Below are positions 13,761 to 21,161 of a stretch of 21,161 bases of DNA, in pieces. The notes under the pieces are model-generated. The model made no database searches. It had not been told where the DNA came from and was given only the letters and a program-made list of their open reading frames with translations. The DNA is from Selenomonadaceae bacterium. GTDB lineage: Bacteria > Bacillota > Negativicutes > Selenomonadales > Selenomonadaceae. How positions within the stretch are numbered: the first letter of the stretch is position 1; each line of letters opens with the position of its first letter. The stretch lies in contig JAEERZ010000009.1 in the NCBI GenBank assembly GCA_016286075.1, positions 1-21,161 on the forward strand, written 5' to 3'. The translations under genes were made by a program, and so were the position numbers.

Positions 13761-13812
13761 GCTATTTTTGAAAACAATTATATCAGAATTCATATTTCTC
13801 GCTCCGCTTTCC

Positions 13813-13841
13813 TTGACAGGCGTTCCTGATTGTCTTATATT
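13813..13841 (+). promoter_or_regulatory. Promoter of the GGDEF gene
   Basis: TTGACA (13813-13818), 17-bp spacer, TATATT (13836-13841). It is divergent from the riboswitch promoter, with about 50 bases between the two -35 boxes. Confidence 0.85.
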
Positions 13842-13925
13842 GAAGCTGAATTTTACATAGCAATTTTCATATTTTTATAAATCATGCAAGCAAGTCACTT
13901 TTATATTGAAAGGAAGTCTTGCGAA

Positions 13926-15722
13926 ATGGACTGGACGACGGATTTGACCATGTATCGGGAGGCGCTGCGCGCCGAAGGAATCGCCCTTGCCCGATGGGAT
14001 CTTGAAACGGATCGCATCTATGGCGACTCGGCGATGAAAGACCTCTTCCCCGACCACTTGACGGAGGAGCCGTATTCGGAATTCCTGCTGCGCCGTCCGG
14101 GGCTGCACCCGAACGACGTGAAATTATTTGAAGCTTTGGTGCGCTTCATTAAGACGCCGCATCACGAACATGCCGACGCCTCCCATGAGATCGTCGTCGA
14201 GTATCGGCTGACAAATTCGCAGAAGAAGGAGCAATGGCTCCACGCGCGCTTCATCATCCATTTTGAGAAGGAATGGCCCAAAGACGCCATTCTCCTGCTT
14301 CGCAGCACGGACTCGGAGCACCGCCACGAAGAAGCGCTCCGGCAAAAAGCCGAACGGGACGCCCTGACCGGGCTGTTCAACAAAGGGCACGTCCAGGGGC
14401 TGATCGACAAAGCGCTGGCCGTCCCCGGTACGGCGAAGGCCCTCCTCGTGCTGGACATGGACGGCTTCAAAAAAGTCAACGATAATTTAGGTCATCTCTT
14501 CGGCGACGCGGTGATTTCCGATATGGCGCTGTCGCTGGCGGAAGTCTTCTCGCCGGAGGACATCATCGGACGGGTTGGCGGCGACGAATTCGTCGTACTG
14601 ATGCGGAACATCCAAGACCGCAATACAGTCATCGTCCGCTGTGAAAAGCTTCGGGACATGCTGCGCCGGAGTTTCGAGTGCGGAGACGGGCGAACGCTGA
14701 ACGTCAGCGGCAGCGTCGGCATCGCGCTGGCGCCGGAGTTTGGGGACAACTTCGAGACGCTGTTTTCCTGCGCGGACAAGGCGCTCTACGAGGCCAAGCG
14801 GCGAGGCCGGGACACGCAGGTCTTCTACACGAACGAGCTGCGGGAAGGCGAAAAGAGGAACATGGAAGAAAACGCGATTGCCGAAGGGCGCCAGGCGCTC
14901 CTCGACCATCCCGTGGAATTCATCTTCCGTATGCTGTACGAGACGCGGAATCCCCGCACCACCGTGCAGACGCTCCTTTCGCTCTTCGCAAAATACTTCA
15001 TGGTGCAGCGGGTCACGATTTACCAAAATCAAGGCAAGAATCGGGGCTGCTGGTTCGAGTGGCACGCCGACGGGGTGCTTCCGCCGTCGGAGGCCCACAA
15101 AGGCGCCGTGGGCGATTTCATCAACCGAAGCTATCGAAAAGAAATCTACGGACAGTTCTTGGAATTCGCGGACACGTCGAAAATTGAAGGCGAAATCAGC
15201 AAAGCGCTTGTCCAGCGGAAGATCTTCGCGCTGCTGTACGCAAGCATCATGGACGGCGACAAACGGATCGGCTGCGTCGGATTCGAGGACTGCCGCGCCC
15301 CGAGGATATGGACCAAGCGGGAGCATGAAATCCTTCGGGCTTTTGCCGACATCCTCGGTACGTTCCTGCTGAACCAAATGCGCTACGACATGGTGCGCAG
15401 AGGCTACCACCGGCTGGAGGGAATCCTCGAAACGATGGCGGGGCGCGTCTGGGTATTCTCGGCGAAAAACGGCAAAGTCGTCTATATGAACAAGGCGACC
15501 CGCGCGATAATCGCCAAATCGGGAAACGGCGAAGTGCAAAACTGCTACAAAGTGCGCACCGACTCGAACCGTCCCTGTGTCCGCTGCCAATACGCCGACT
15601 TGAAAGCGAACTGCCCGACGGCGCTGCTCCTGCGTCAGGAAGCGGAGCGCAGCAGCCTCGCCCCCATCCCGATTCCATGGAACGGCGAAGCCGACGGACG
15701 GCTTTATTTCAGCGGTACATAA
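13926..15722 (+). CDS. Diguanylate cyclase with PAS, GGDEF, GAF and Cys-rich PAS domains
   Basis: 598 residues without membrane segments. An N-terminal PAS-like sensor (about 15-135) leads through a coiled coil into a GGDEF domain starting at RDALTGLFNKGHV. The active site GGDEF is intact at 218-222, so it should make c-di-GMP from two GTP. The RxxD product-inhibition site five residues before is SPED, lacking the Arg, so feedback control is probably absent. A GAF-like domain spans about 310-480, and a final PAS-like part carries NCYKVRTDSNRPCVRC, a cysteine pattern that could bind metal or sense redox. ATG 13926 follows GAAAGGAAG; an upstream ATG at 13884 has no ribosome site. Signals are unknown. 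Confidence 0.92.
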   Translation: MDWTTDLTMYREALRAEGIALARWDLETDRIYGDSAMKDLFPDHLTEEPYSEFLLRRPGLHPNDVKLFEALVRFIKTPHHEHADASHEIVVEYRLTNSQKKEQWLHARFIIHFEKEWPKDAILLLRSTDSEHRHEEALRQKAERDALTGLFNKGHVQGLIDKALAVPGTAKALLVLDMDGFKKVNDNLGHLFGDAVISDMALSLAEVFSPEDIIGRVGGDEFVVLMRNIQDRNTVIVRCEKLRDMLRRSFECGDGRTLNVSGSVGIALAPEFGDNFETLFSCADKALYEAKRRGRDTQVFYTNELREGEKRNMEENAIAEGRQALLDHPVEFIFRMLYETRNPRTTVQTLLSLFAKYFMVQRVTIYQNQGKNRGCWFEWHADGVLPPSEAHKGAVGDFINRSYRKEIYGQFLEFADTSKIEGEISKALVQRKIFALLYASIMDGDKRIGCVGFEDCRAPRIWTKREHEILRAFADILGTFLLNQMRYDMVRRGYHRLEGILETMAGRVWVFSAKNGKVVYMNKATRAIIAKSGNGEVQNCYKVRTDSNRPCVRCQYADLKANCPTALLLRQEAERSSLAPIPIPWNGEADGRLYFSGT

Positions 15723-15779
15723 AGAAAAATCGACCGAATCTTTCAGTGTGTTTTTCATACAGAAAATGCACGTTTTATA

Positions 15780-15808
15780 TTGACAGATAGTTGTAGATGT
15801 GACAAAAT
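15780..15808 (+). promoter_or_regulatory. Candidate promoter of the chemotaxis receptor gene
   Basis: TTGACA (15780-15785), 17-bp spacer, CAAAAT (15803-15808, four of six matches). About 100 bases of leader follow. I see no flagellar sigma-28 promoter. Confidence 0.5.
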
Positions 15809-15911
15809 GAAAATATCCTGAATTTATTCAGAAAGTTGGAGTTACGGGCGCATGCCCGACGTAATAAAATTCACTCATTTATATTTTCATCAAGAAAAGG
15901 GGGAAAAGACT

Positions 15912-17645
15912 ATGGATCGACTCTCAATCAAGGCAAGGCTCATCATGGGCTTCGGCGCGATCGTCGTGCTGTTCATTATCTTCGCCGCGTTCGTCTACAA
16001 GGAAATGGTCGACGTGGACGAAGGACTGGACCTCATCACCGAGGACATGGTGCCCATCACAAGAACCATCAACGATTTCGATCGGGCTGTGGGCGACGGG
16101 CGCCGCGCCGTACTGGCGGAAATTTCACGCCGGAATCCGGAAGCGGCGGCCAAGCGAGTGGACAGTATCGTAGCGGGTCACAAGGAAGCAGACAAAGCCC
16201 TCGCGACGCTGAAGAAGCAAATCGCAGAAGCGACGTACGGTACCGAAGCCGAACGCAATGCCGACCTGGCGGAAATTGACGCTGTAGAAAAGCTTTGGAA
16301 GGTCTATGAAGCTGATGAAACCGAATCGGCAAAGCTTGCAGGCGCCGGCCAATTTGAAAAGGCGTTGGAAGTGTCCGGAAAAGGGCCCGGACGTCAGGCC
16401 TTCATGGACATGAACAAGAAAGTCGACGCGCTGGTGGAAAAATGCAACAAGCTCAGTGACGACGCCGGATTAAAGGCAATGGAAGACGTTCACAGCATGA
16501 TGCACACCTCCATTATCGTCGCCACGATTGCGGTTATCCTGTCTGTCGTCATAGCTATCCTGCTCATCCGCACCATCGAGAGCGGCTGTGCGGAGCTCCT
16601 GCGCGTCGCGGACGCCGTCGCCAACGGCGACCTCACGCAGAAGGCGGACATTTCCGGCGAGAACGAATTCGCATCCCTCGCCGACAGCAACAACACGATG
16701 ATCGCGAATATGCGGAAACTCATCAAGCACATTCAGGATTCGGCACAGCAGGTCGCCGCTTCCTCCGAGGAGCTGCACGCGAACTCCCAGCAGTCCGCCG
16801 AGGTCTCCCAGTCTATCGCCCAGTCCGTCACCGATATGTCTTCGGCGGCAACGAAGCAGCTCGAAACGATGAGCGATACCGTCAACATGACGAACGAAGT
16901 TTCCAGCGACGCGCAGACGACGGCGGAAGTCGTCCGCACGACGGCGGAACAGACGGCAAACGCGCTGGAGCAGGCGCAGGCCGGCAGCGAACTGGTCAGC
17001 AAGACCGTCTCGCAGATGCAGCAGGTCGCACAGGAAGTGGACGAGTCCGCGCAGGTCGTCGAGAAGCTTGGCGAACGCTCGAAGGAAATCGGCCAGATTG
17101 TCGAAAGCATTTCGGCTATCGCCGACCAGACGAACCTCCTGGCGCTGAACGCCGCCATCGAGGCGGCTCGCGCCGGAGAGGCGGGGCGCGGCTTCTCCGT
17201 CGTCGCGGAAGAAGTCAGGAAACTGGCGGAGCAGTCACAGGAATCCGCACAGCATATCGGCACGCTGATTGCCTCCATCCAGACCGACACGTCGCAGGCG
17301 GTGGACGCGATGGCGCGCGGTACCGCAAAGGTCAAGGAAGGCTCGGCAAGCGTCGATTCCCTCGGCGCGGCCTTCGAGTCCATTCACAACGTCGTCGAGG
17401 ATTTGAGCCGCGAAGCTACGGCCTCCCTCGGCACCTTCGAGCAGTTGGAGAAGAAAATCGACGGCATCGCGTCCTCGGCAAGAGAAGTCGCGAACTCCGC
17501 GAAATCGGTCAACGACGAAGCCCAGTCGGCTTCCGCAGCCGTACAGGAACAGTCGGCGGGCATGCAGGAAATCGCCTCGGCCTCGTCGAGCCTCGCTACG
17601 CTGGCGAACGGTCTGAACAGCGCCGTCGGACAATTCAAAGTATAA
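15912..17645 (+). CDS. Methyl-accepting chemotaxis protein
   Basis: 577 residues with classic receptor layout. Transmembrane helix 1 (about 10-30) and helix 2 (about 197-220) bracket a helical periplasmic ligand domain of the four-helix-bundle type. A HAMP linker follows (about 220-272), then a long coiled-coil signalling domain rich in Gln, Ser and Ala. The hairpin tip that binds CheA and CheW is clear: ISAIADQTNLLALNAAIEAA then RAGEAGRGFSVVAEEVRKLA (about 400-440). There is no C-terminal CheR-tethering pentapeptide. ATG 15912 is chosen for the GGGGG-rich ribosome site; the frame opens 20 codons earlier. It follows the GGDEF gene on the same strand with its own promoter. The ligand is unknown. 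Confidence 0.96.
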   Translation: MDRLSIKARLIMGFGAIVVLFIIFAAFVYKEMVDVDEGLDLITEDMVPITRTINDFDRAVGDGRRAVLAEISRRNPEAAAKRVDSIVAGHKEADKALATLKKQIAEATYGTEAERNADLAEIDAVEKLWKVYEADETESAKLAGAGQFEKALEVSGKGPGRQAFMDMNKKVDALVEKCNKLSDDAGLKAMEDVHSMMHTSIIVATIAVILSVVIAILLIRTIESGCAELLRVADAVANGDLTQKADISGENEFASLADSNNTMIANMRKLIKHIQDSAQQVAASSEELHANSQQSAEVSQSIAQSVTDMSSAATKQLETMSDTVNMTNEVSSDAQTTAEVVRTTAEQTANALEQAQAGSELVSKTVSQMQQVAQEVDESAQVVEKLGERSKEIGQIVESISAIADQTNLLALNAAIEAARAGEAGRGFSVVAEEVRKLAEQSQESAQHIGTLIASIQTDTSQAVDAMARGTAKVKEGSASVDSLGAAFESIHNVVEDLSREATASLGTFEQLEKKIDGIASSAREVANSAKSVNDEAQSASAAVQEQSAGMQEIASASSSLATLANGLNSAVGQFKV

Positions 17646-17662
17646 GCTGTCCCAAAAGAGAG

Positions 17663-17701
17663 AAGGGGATTCGGACACAAATCCGAATCCCCTTTATTTT
17701 T
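17663..17701 (+). terminator. Intrinsic terminator after the chemotaxis receptor
   Basis: Perfect 13-bp stem AAGGGGATTCGGA / TCCGAATCCCCTT (17663-17675 and 17682-17694) followed by TATTTTTC. Confidence 0.94.
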
Positions 17702-17822
17702 CGTATGATAGTACATACGCTTAGAAACATTCCGTTTCTTACGGGTCCTGCATGGACATGGGCTGATTCCGCTGTCGGCAACTTTGCCATTGTTTTTTTC
17801 GCCCATGGTTTCCTATGAAGAC

Positions 17823-18362
17823 TCATCGGCTGTTTTGTTGCTCCTTCTGCGTCCGTGCCAATATTTCCTCACGGTGCTCCTGCTCGTATTCTAAAATCGC
17901 CCGATAGAATATCCCTTCACGGCTCTTTTCCGACAGCTCCTCGATGACGACTTCACGTCCCGGTTCCGAATGCTCAAGCGTCGAAAGCTGTGAATCGAGC
18001 AGATCGACCGCATCCACCATTACGACGCCGCGGGCAAGATCAATCGTCAGGTAATTCGCTTCCCCCGCCAGGTCCTCCAGCATCTCGTCCGATTCCATGC
18101 GCCATCTGCGTTTTGTGCGGATATCCTCAATCTGTATATTGTCGTATGTCTTGATGACGGGAACGAACAGCGTATCCGCAGAGATTTGCCCGGCTTCGTC
18201 TATGGCATAACGCAGTTTTTCTTTGTTAAAGAAATAGTTCATTCGTTCCGAGGACTGCACCCACTGATAAATAGTTTCGGGGATTACAGGCTGTGCGGGC
18301 GCAGCCGTCACCAGCGAACATCCCAACACCAGCCCTACTCCTGACAGCAAAAGACGATTCAT
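17823..18362 (-). CDS. Exported protein of unknown function
   Basis: 179 residues. The N terminus MNRLLLSGVGLVLGCSLVTA is a signal sequence; VLGC could be a lipobox (Cys15), or cleavage may fall after TAAPA. The mature part (YFFNKEKLRYAIDEAGQISA, then LFVPVIKTYDNIQIEDIRTK) reads as a beta-rich domain, and the last 50 residues are acidic and helical (VVIEELSEKSREGIFYRAIL ... EEILART). The pattern resembles small envelope proteins common in Negativicutes, but I cannot name a family. The start at 18362 follows GGAGGT. It lies 52 bases after the zinc-ribbon gene, third in an operon headed by bactofilin, which suggests a role at the cell envelope. Confidence 0.8.
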   Translation of the reverse strand: MNRLLLSGVGLVLGCSLVTAAPAQPVIPETIYQWVQSSERMNYFFNKEKLRYAIDEAGQISADTLFVPVIKTYDNIQIEDIRTKRRWRMESDEMLEDLAGEANYLTIDLARGVVMVDAVDLLDSQLSTLEHSEPGREVVIEELSEKSREGIFYRAILEYEQEHREEILARTQKEQQNSR

Positions 18363-18414
18363 ATCATCAGGACCTCCCGTGCTTGATTCGCGCTTCCATA
18401 ACGGAACAAACCCG

Positions 18415-18615
18415 TCAGAACACAACGCTCATCTCAAATTTTTCTCCACAGTAAGAACAACGGCAATCCGATTTCTTCCATTCATTTCCATGCGGCAGGA
18501 TAGGAATCCAGAAAAGGCCCCCGCGGCTATGACCACACTTGGGACACTTCTGACAAATTTGCTGTTCCTCGGCAGTACGACTATTGAGGATGCAATTTTT
18601 CGCTTCGACAGCCAT
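18415..18615 (-). CDS. Small zinc-ribbon protein
   Basis: 66 residues with two CxxC knuckles, Cys24-Pro-Lys-Cys27 (in CPKCGHSRGG) and Cys53-Ser-Tyr-Cys56 (in CRCSYCGEKF), the layout of a zinc ribbon. Another Cys pair, Cys21 and Cys51, sits next to them. Such proteins bind nucleic acid or protein partners, but no role can be assigned. ATG 18615 is preferred to GTG 18624, given the AGCGGTGA-like site just before it. It lies 66 bases downstream of bactofilin and upstream of the exported protein, all on the minus strand. Confidence 0.75.
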   Translation of the reverse strand: MAVEAKNCILNSRTAEEQQICQKCPKCGHSRGGLFWIPILPHGNEWKKSDCRCSYCGEKFEMSVVF

Positions 18616-18681
18616 TGGATTCACCGCTTATCTATGAATATTGAAGGGTCTTATTCCGGGTCAATCGCCGTGGATGTGCCC

Positions 18682-19041
18682 TCAAACGCGGGACGTTTCA
18701 CGGCGTCCTTTGAATACGCCGCCGTTCACGATATTCAGACTGCGGACGCGGATGTCTCCGACAATCGCCCCTTTAGCTTGGATGCTGAGAGCACCATCGC
18801 AGTCCACGTTCCCCGTAACCATTCCATTCACGTTCAAGTTGCCCGCCTTGATATCGCCCTGCACGATGCCGTTTTCCCCGATGACCACAGTTCCCGCAAT
18901 GGAAACGTCGCCGTCAATACGTCCGTCAATACGGATATTTCCGGAGCCTTCTACACATCCTATGATGGTTGTATCCTGTCCGATAACTGTCTCAATATCA
19001 CCTGCGGGAATGTCGATATGTTTTTTCACGCTGCCATTCAA
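18682..19041 (-). CDS. Bactofilin (polymer-forming cytoskeletal protein)
   Basis: 119 residues. The central part is a chain of short glycine-containing beta turns (GNIRIDGRIDGDVSIAGTVV, IGENGIVQGDIKAGNLNVNG, NVDCDGALSIQAKGAIVGDI), the hallmark of the bactofilin beta-helix. Short polar tails flank it, as usual. Bactofilins polymerise without nucleotide under the membrane and help shape cells or place envelope enzymes; the well-studied ones sit next to M23 peptidases, which I do not see here. GAGGTGAAAG precedes the start. It heads an operon with the zinc-ribbon and exported proteins, and its promoter region contains a run of eight G. Confidence 0.94.
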   Translation of the reverse strand: MNGSVKKHIDIPAGDIETVIGQDTTIIGCVEGSGNIRIDGRIDGDVSIAGTVVIGENGIVQGDIKAGNLNVNGMVTGNVDCDGALSIQAKGAIVGDIRVRSLNIVNGGVFKGRRETSRV

Positions 19042-19127
19042 AAGTCTTTCACCTCTGCAGTTTATTTTATGCTTTCATTTCATCGTTTCTTCAGTTTGCA
19101 AAAATATTCAAGCCTTTCCATATATAA

Positions 19128-19155
19128 AATATATCATACATGTCCCCCCCCGCAA
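19128..19155 (-). promoter_or_regulatory. Bactofilin promoter with poly-G spacer
   Basis: On the minus strand TTGCGG (19150-19155), a 16-bp spacer and TATATT (19128-19133). Six of the eight G in the tract (19144-19151) lie inside the spacer, so slippage would change its length. The leader to the bactofilin start is about 80 bases. Confidence 0.5.
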
Positions 19156-19195
19156 GACATTCTTCTTTTGTCTTTGGATTTTGCTTGCGGGGGGC
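19145..19195. repeat. GC-rich stem with C8 and G6 tracts
   Basis: CCCCCCGCAAG (from 19146) pairs with CTTGCGGGGGG (ending near 19194), giving an 11-bp stem around a loop of about 27 bases. Inside it CAAGACA and TGTCTTTG can also pair. It overlaps the upstream half of the bactofilin promoter. The remaining noncoding part of 19042-19562 holds AT-rich leader sequence, repeat copy B and a terminator. Confidence 0.55.
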
Positions 19196-19332
19196 CGAAA
19201 GGAAAACGCAGAGCCAAACAAAAACGAGGTTGCCGCAGAAAAAAAGATTTCTTCTTGTGACGCCCCTTTTTCACTTGGAGATTATCCTTTTTCATGTCAT
19301 CCATGCTTCAAGCCAACTTGTGATGAGGTTTT

Positions 19333-19396
19333 CTTGTGCCTCAAATTTCTGCGGTAGGAAAATCCTACTTTCCTACTTTCCTACTTCAAAAATTTT
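19333..19396 (-). repeat. Dispersed octad repeat, copy B
   Basis: On the minus strand AAAATTTTTGAAG, then three GTAGGA-type octads, then TTTTCCTACCGCAGAAATTT and, after GAGG, CACAAG. Outside the octads it is nearly identical to copy A at 6281-6356, in opposite orientation. The 16-bp difference equals two octads. Another CTTGTG on the far side makes the flanks partly inverted as well. Confidence 0.85.
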
Positions 19397-19453
19397 ACAC
19401 AAGGTAATCTTGCCAGTGCATTTGCAATGAGATTATGTATCTTTTCAATGTAA

Positions 19454-19489
19454 AACAGCCGTCCCTCCATTGTCGGAAGGACGGTTGTT
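19454..19489 (-). terminator. Terminator after the SPASM-domain gene
   Basis: AACAGCCGTCC.TCC pairs with GGA.GGACGGTTGTT (19454-19468 and 19475-19489), followed on the minus strand by a short TTTTA run. It lies about 75 bases after the stop codon and could also work on the plus strand. Confidence 0.75.
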
Positions 19490-19562
19490 TCATGTCCCTT
19501 TGTTTAACTTATCGTAATTCCGCAGCAAGGTATAAAGATGCGAGTTTACGTCGAAATTGAAA

Positions 19563-21161
19563 TTATTTCCCTTTCTCCATGGGACATGGCGCTTCCATCT
19601 CCGGGCAGGGAAGGCAGCGGCGTCTGTAGGCGCAGGTTGGGCAATCGGGCGTCTGGACGTCGCGCAGGGCGTTCAGCACGGAAGAATGCTCCCAATATTC
19701 CATGATGGAGCCGTATGTCTCCGCTTTGCCGTAATAGGCGCAAGGGACAAAGCTGCCGTCCGGGCGCACGCAGAAATGATCCCGTCCGGCGGTGCAGCCG
19801 CGCTTGACGCCCCGATTGGCGTTTTGCTTTGCGTCTTCCCCTCCCATCATCGCCCGGAGCGGCGAGAAGCAGGACTCCACCTTCAGCTTCATTTTCCCGT
19901 CGCCGTTTTCTTCCTCTTCCCGCTGTTTAGAGTATTCTATGATAAACTGCGCCGCGCTTTCCATCTGCTCCCGCATGGGCAAAGTCCGTCCCGGAGTTCC
20001 GCCGCTGACGATAAGCTCCCGAAGGGCGAAAGGCTCCAACCCCTGCACGACTTCCGAAAATTTTTCCGCGTTTTCCCGCGTCATGATCCAGCGCGCAGCC
20101 GTCCGATCGGAAAGCCCCGCCCGAAGGAGCGCCCGGATGGTTTCCGTCGGCTCGCCGTCCTCGCCAAGCTCCGCGATATATGCCTCCGCGCCAAGAGCGA
20201 AAATCTCCCCCAATCGTGGATTGGGAATACTCTTCGCAGGAAAAACCACCGTCGCCGAAAGCCCGCCCGATTTGCATTCCGCCAGCAGCCGGTCCAGATG
20301 CTCATACGCCGCCACGTCGCCGAGGAAGCGCACGCGGCGGATTCTTTCCTTCCTGCACTCATCGAGCCGCTTCAGCGCCTCGCCCGCGGGAAGCGCCCCC
20401 TTCCCGTCCTGCAGCATGAAGTCCACATAAACGGGACGCTCATAGGCGTCGAAATAGTGATGGTGGACGTAGGGCGACTGCTCTAAGTACGCCTTCGCCT
20501 CGGCGATCTTACCGTCCCGATAGTTCAGCTTGAAATAGGCAATCAGCGACTGGATGAACGGATCGCCGTCGGGGCGGATCCGAATCCAGCGGCGGAGCGC
20601 CTCGGCTTTTGACGGCAGGCACAGCCCGGCCGCCTCCAGCCGCGTGATGAACATATCGACGAGCAGCGGGTGACGCCAACGGGAAAAGACCTCCACGCCG
20701 ATTTTCGGCAGCACGCCGTTTTCGCCCAGGTCGATATTGACGGCGATCTTTTCCGTCTCCCGCCACGGCGCGAGCGCTTCGCGCAGCGCGGCCGTGTCGC
20801 CCCGCCAGCCGATGGCGGCCAGCCCGTCGGGAATCGTTTCCCACCCCGGAAACATGATTACGAGACGCATGACGTCCAGCTCGCCCCGGCTCGTCATCGT
20901 GCCGATCTGCTTGATATTGGCGCCCTTCGGCAATTTTTCCAGCACGCGCTCCAACGGAGCGCGCAGATTCTTTGCCCGGTCCTCGCCCAGGAAAGGCGGC
21001 AGGAAAGCATCCCAGGCCGCGGCGTCCTGATGGGTGAACTTAATATTCGCAAAAAGGCAGGGCGAGATTTTTTCGCCCGTCTCTCGCGCTTTCCGAAATT
21101 CCGCGTAGTCGATTTCATACCAAAGGCTTTCCAGGTCGGGAATCACTGTCTCGTCGATATT
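19563..21161 (-). CDS. SPASM-domain, radical-SAM-like protein lacking the CxxxCxxC motif; 5' end cut by window
   Basis: At least 532 residues; the frame is open to the window edge (NIDETVIPDLE before the GTG at 21146), so the gene probably starts outside. The C terminus is a SPASM-type auxiliary cluster domain: GCTAGRDHFCVRPDGSFVPC, then DCPTCAYRRRCLPC. The middle reads like a radical-SAM barrel (VYVDFMLQDGKGALPAGEAL, RRVRFLGDVAAYEHLDRLL), but where the three cysteines of CxxxCxxC should be there is MLQDGKGALP. No such motif occurs anywhere in the visible part. The N-terminal 215 or so residues form a separate domain (LPKIGVEVFSRWRHPLLVDM). Relatives of radical-SAM/SPASM peptide maturases are the likely origin; loss of the catalytic cluster suggests a non-catalytic or altered role. 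Confidence 0.8.
   Translation of the reverse strand, partial: NIDETVIPDLESLWYEIDYAEFRKARETGEKISPCLFANIKFTHQDAAAWDAFLPPFLGEDRAKNLRAPLERVLEKLPKGANIKQIGTMTSRGELDVMRLVIMFPGWETIPDGLAAIGWRGDTAALREALAPWRETEKIAVNIDLGENGVLPKIGVEVFSRWRHPLLVDMFITRLEAAGLCLPSKAEALRRWIRIRPDGDPFIQSLIAYFKLNYRDGKIAEAKAYLEQSPYVHHHYFDAYERPVYVDFMLQDGKGALPAGEALKRLDECRKERIRRVRFLGDVAAYEHLDRLLAECKSGGLSATVVFPAKSIPNPRLGEIFALGAEAYIAELGEDGEPTETIRALLRAGLSDRTAARWIMTRENAEKFSEVVQGLEPFALRELIVSGGTPGRTLPMREQMESAAQFIIEYSKQREEEENGDGKMKLKVESCFSPLRAMMGGEDAKQNANRGVKRGCTAGRDHFCVRPDGSFVPCAYYGKAETYGSIMEYWEHSSVLNALRDVQTPDCPTCAYRRRCLPCPEMEAPCPMEKGK

Noticed and set aside
14487..15758. 423-residue minus-strand reading frame opposite the GGDEF gene
   Set aside because: The plus strand has an intact GGDEF and PAS protein; the opposite frame has no recognisable domain or start site.
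15809..15911. Sigma-28 flagellar promoter or c-di-GMP riboswitch ahead of the chemotaxis receptor
   Set aside because: No TAAA-N15-GCCGATAA pattern and none of the conserved GEMM aptamer segments are present.
18379..19260. 293-residue plus-strand reading frame opposite bactofilin
   Set aside because: The minus strand encodes a textbook bactofilin and zinc ribbon; the plus frame is a shadow.

Overview
The window is a 21 kb chromosomal segment of a mid-to-high GC bacterium with strong AGGAGG-type ribosome binding sites, TTGACA/TATAAT promoters and intrinsic terminators. That style, with half-size ChrA pairs, a DUF134 regulator, bactofilin, SfsA and exported proteins of unfamiliar type, points to the Firmicutes. 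Negativicutes (Selenomonadales-like) is my best guess. This is inference; no rRNA, tRNA or diagnostic marker gene is present.

Layout. 1-1041: end of a GGDEF(degenerate)-EAL phosphodiesterase cut by the window edge. 1186-2511: MATE transporter 1. 2592-3286: VapBC-type toxin-antitoxin pair with a consensus promoter and overlapping dyad. 3362-4867: a signal-peptide remnant, then two secreted proteins of unknown function. 4942-6267 (-): MATE transporter 2, with a dispersed repeat in its leader. 6579-8549 (-): operon of a DUF134-NifX-His-rich fusion and two half-size chromate transporters, driven by a promoter flanked by two identical 12-bp palindromes. 8689-9982: LUD-domain protein and SfsA. 10043-10978: LysR regulator. 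11012-11165: palindromic intergenic repeat. 11300-12703: MATE transporter 3. 12704-13925: about 1.2 kb with no convincing gene, holding a cobalamin riboswitch (-) with its own strong promoter and terminator, followed by a cluster of hairpins and direct repeats ending in a second terminator. 13926-15722: PAS-GGDEF-GAF-PAS diguanylate cyclase. 15912-17645: methyl-accepting chemotaxis protein. 17823-19041 (-): bactofilin, small zinc ribbon and exported protein. 19333-19396: second, inverted copy of the dispersed repeat. 19563-21161 (-): a SPASM-domain protein without a radical-SAM cysteine motif, cut by the right edge.

How it works together. Signalling genes (EAL, GGDEF, MCP) suggest c-di-GMP and chemotaxis control of lifestyle. 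The three MATE pumps belong to different sequence types and stand alone, so they look like independent acquisitions rather than one system. The most coherent regulated unit is the DUF134-NifX-ChrA-ChrA operon.

The observation most worth following is the cobalamin riboswitch with no gene behind it. It could be a B12-controlled noncoding RNA, a principle known from eut loci of Enterococcus and Listeria, or a relic of a lost B12 gene. Next in interest are the 13-kb-apart inverted repeat with variable octads, the paired operator, and the poly-G tract inside the bactofilin promoter spacer.
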